From UMGS172 sp045546915 (GTDB lineage Bacteria > Bacillota > Clostridia > Oscillospirales > Acutalibacteraceae), in contig JAZQDU010000008.1 in NCBI GenBank assembly GCA_045546915.1, positions 1-64,000 of the forward strand: a DNA stretch of 64,000 bases, read 5' to 3'. The notes beneath the pieces were generated by a model. It saw nothing but the letters and a program-made list of their open reading frames with translations, ran no database searches and was not told the origin of the DNA. How positions within the stretch are numbered: position 1 is the first letter of the stretch; each line of letters starts with the position of its first letter. Position numbers and translations under genes: made by a program. Shown piece after piece: positions 62,054 through 64,000 of the stretch.

Positions 62054-64000
62054 ATGAGAAGAATCACAGTTACTGTTGGCCAACATGGTGATGCTTGGGC
62101 TGATCAAAAGCAAAAACTGGGGTTTTCTGGCGAACATAATGCTGTTCAGATAGTTTTTTCTTTTAAAGACGAAGCATTTCTACACTTTTGCGGTGCCGAA
62201 TATTATCGAGTGTCGATTGACGGAAATTACAGTGAAAAACTGTATTTACAAGATGGCGAAGTTAGTTATACAGTGCCTCAGTCGGTAATGAATTCACCCT
62301 CGGTAAACTGCCAACTTATAGGTTATATTGAGGAGGCAGGCTCTCTGTCGCTTATTGCCAAAAGTTCGGTTGTTGAACTTTTGGTTGATTTTTCTGAGAC
62401 ACCAAAATCGAAAATCGGGCAGGATAACGATGTTTTAGAAAATGCAATAGCCTTATGTAGTAATGCTGCCGAAAAGACCGCATTTGATGCTGAATTTGTA
62501 TCACAAAGGACCGAGCAGGTGATAAATGTAGCTCATTCGGTAGAATCGAATGTGGCAAATGCACGTCAATACAGTGTGTCTGCAAAGGCTTCTGCTAACG
62601 AGGCTAAGGGTTGGGCAACTAAAGCGGAAACTTCTGCTACAGAGTCTTTGAGTTATTCGCTTGATGCAAGGCAAACAGCAGAGTCGTTAGGGGATGTTGC
62701 CGATTGTGTTTTTGCAAGAAAATCCGGTCAAGACATAATTATTGATGACATTTCACCTATACCTCATAATATAAAGGTCAAGTTGTCAGGTGAAAACAGA
62801 TTGCTTGCAACTGTTTACAAAACCGGTAAAAATCTGCTTATTTATCCATATACTCAGGTGAATTACACATCAAACGGTATATCTTTCACTGCAAATACTG
62901 ACGGTTCAGTTACTCTTAACGGACAAAACAATGGTGAAGGCGCAAGCATGTTCTACTTTTTTAAGAGCGGTAGTACAAATATTGTCACTTCACTTGACAG
63001 AGGTGTTTATATCGGCTCGATAAAGCCATCGATTTCAGGTGTTGCGATAGGTGCGGTAACAGAGTCGGATGTTAACATTAATTTCTCGAATTGCAAAGCG
63101 CTTGTGGATGATACTATTTTTAAATCGTTGTATTTGGGTGTTGAGAGAAACAATCAAACTTATTTTGATAATGTGACGATATATCCCATGATTGAGCGAG
63201 GCTTTAACCCTACTGCTTATGAGCCTTATGTTGTGCCACAAAGTTTTCAACCGGATGAAAATGGTAATATTGAGGTGCCGAGCCTTTGTCCTACAACAAG
63301 GTTACATGTTAAGATAAATGGTGTGAATATTGAGGCTTACTATCATCGTAAGACGAATAAGGTGTTAGAAGAACTTGTGCTCAAAGGCGTTGCGTCGGGT
63401 AATAACGTGCTGCTTACCGATATTGCCGAGACCGAGCATGATATTAAGGTTACTTTGTCGGGTGATGGTTGTGACACTGCTACGCTTTATCAAAGCGGTA
63501 AAAATTTGTTTGATGCTTCGGTAGTGAAAAATTATAACAATAAAGGAATCAAGGTAGATTATATTCCAAAATCCGATTGCTTTGTGATAAACGGTATTTC
63601 AACCGGTGAGGATTATACAAGATATGAGATTAATATACCCTACAAATCAGGTAAAACGTATTTTGCTACTGCTGAGGTTTTAGGGGGTTCTGTATATGTT
63701 CCTACAGGTAAGAATTCGTATTGCATGTTCGGTAATGAAAAGAATAACAGTTTAAAAAATCTAATTAATCTGTCGTTAAGAAATTCAACTAAAACTGCGA
63801 GTGCAACCATAACCGACCACGTTCTTAATCGAGTTTGGTTTTATATTGGAGCAGGCGTTGAGTTTAAGAATTATATTGTTCGTATCCAACTTGAAGAGGA
63901 TACTGCTACTGAACATCAAAAGTATATAGAACCCATTGCAATTAATCCTAATTCAGACGGCAGTTTTACAGTTCCGAGTTTATATCCTGCAACCAAACTT
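62054..64000 (+). CDS. Large modular phage-tail-like/surface protein (3' partial)
   Basis: Open for 649 codons to the end of the window with no stop; start supported by AAGGAGGT at 62042-62049. No signal peptide. Residues 1-110 resemble a baseplate/tail N-terminal domain (MRRITVTVGQ, YTVPQSVM). Residues 120-220 are Ala/Ser-rich and helical. Then come tandem modules of about 225-232 residues. Each has DI...H.IKV.LSG, then TGKNL or SGKNL, a jelly-roll-like part ending in a Y-x-x-Y/EPY motif, and a linker ending VPSL-P-T. Such repeats are common in phage minor structural proteins. No other phage gene is visible, so a lone surface protein is possible. Confidence 0.75.
   Translation, partial: MRRITVTVGQHGDAWADQKQKLGFSGEHNAVQIVFSFKDEAFLHFCGAEYYRVSIDGNYSEKLYLQDGEVSYTVPQSVMNSPSVNCQLIGYIEEAGSLSLIAKSSVVELLVDFSETPKSKIGQDNDVLENAIALCSNAAEKTAFDAEFVSQRTEQVINVAHSVESNVANARQYSVSAKASANEAKGWATKAETSATESLSYSLDARQTAESLGDVADCVFARKSGQDIIIDDISPIPHNIKVKLSGENRLLATVYKTGKNLLIYPYTQVNYTSNGISFTANTDGSVTLNGQNNGEGASMFYFFKSGSTNIVTSLDRGVYIGSIKPSISGVAIGAVTESDVNINFSNCKALVDDTIFKSLYLGVERNNQTYFDNVTIYPMIERGFNPTAYEPYVVPQSFQPDENGNIEVPSLCPTTRLHVKINGVNIEAYYHRKTNKVLEELVLKGVASGNNVLLTDIAETEHDIKVTLSGDGCDTATLYQSGKNLFDASVVKNYNNKGIKVDYIPKSDCFVINGISTGEDYTRYEINIPYKSGKTYFATAEVLGGSVYVPTGKNSYCMFGNEKNNSLKNLINLSLRNSTKTASATITDHVLNRVWFYIGAGVEFKNYIVRIQLEEDTATEHQKYIEPIAINPNSDGSFTVPSLYPATKL

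Noticed and set aside
1..64000. tRNA or rRNA genes, CRISPR arrays, insertion sequences
   Set aside because: Looked for cloverleaf ends, regular direct repeats with spacers and transposase-like proteins; none seen by eye.

Overview
The window looks like chromosome of an anaerobic, spore-forming member of the Clostridia (Oscillospirales/Ruminococcus-like gut or rumen lineage is my inference). The reasons are the low GC content, strong Gram-positive ribosome binding sites, TTGACA-N17-TATAAT promoters, a SCIFF peptide with its radical SAM maturase, a CotF-type spore coat protein, a type III glutamine synthetase, a ferredoxin-dependent 2-oxoacid oxidoreductase and three T-box leaders. No rRNA, tRNA, CRISPR array or insertion sequence was recognised.

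Layout: 1-3.3 kb, end of a nucleoside-type ABC importer. 3.3-6.3 kb, SCIFF precursor, maturase and a PLP-dependent amino acid decarboxylase. 6.3-7.9 kb, GH36-like glycosidase. 8-13.2 kb, housekeeping genes (yceD, rpmF, DUF512 radical SAM, der, plsY, gpsA). 13.3-18.4 kb, a flavin-based extracellular electron transfer type locus (FMN-binding lipoprotein, ApbE, Ndh2 with membrane tail, EetA, EetB, polyprenyl synthase). 18.5-30.8 kb, rpoB-rpoC-rpsL-rpsG-fusA-tuf. 30.9-32.2 kb, CNNM/CBS membrane protein. 32.2-45.7 kb, three T-box-controlled transcription units (below). 45.8-46.2 kb, two small coat-type genes. 46.3-49 kb, glnN and a small HPr-like gene on the minus strand. 49.1-51.6 kb, two lipoproteins. 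51.6-53.2 kb, mgtE with a structured leader. 53.4-56.8 kb, Fe3+-type ABC importer. 56.8-58.2 kb, glyS. 58.4-61.2 kb, sugar transferase, nucleotidyltransferase and UPF0340 protein. 61.3-64 kb, a small Ser/Thr-rich lipoprotein, an AT-rich gap, and the start of a long modular phage-tail-like protein.

The most striking region is 32.2-45.7 kb. Three successive operons each begin with a consensus promoter and a T-box leader. Their specifier triplets read as CTC (Leu, less certain), ATC (Ile) and GTA (Val). They drive (i) a 2-isopropylmalate-synthase-like protein that has lost its metal ligands, a TIM-barrel/acyl-CoA-ligase fusion and an amidohydrolase; (ii) an XRE-cupin-acyl-CoA-ligase fusion; and (iii) a paralogous XRE-cupin-ligase, a MinD-like ATPase and a complete four-subunit branched-chain 2-oxoacid:ferredoxin oxidoreductase (Vor). 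T-boxes switch genes on when the cognate tRNA is uncharged, so the context argues that Vor and the ligases work in the biosynthetic direction. Branched short-chain acids would be activated to acyl-CoA, reductively carboxylated to 2-oxo acids, and then transaminated to Val, Ile and Leu. This would be a tRNA-sensed branched-chain fatty acid salvage route with three separately gated activating enzymes. The reductive carboxylation chemistry is known from rumen anaerobes; this gene arrangement and regulation is what I would flag as potentially undescribed.
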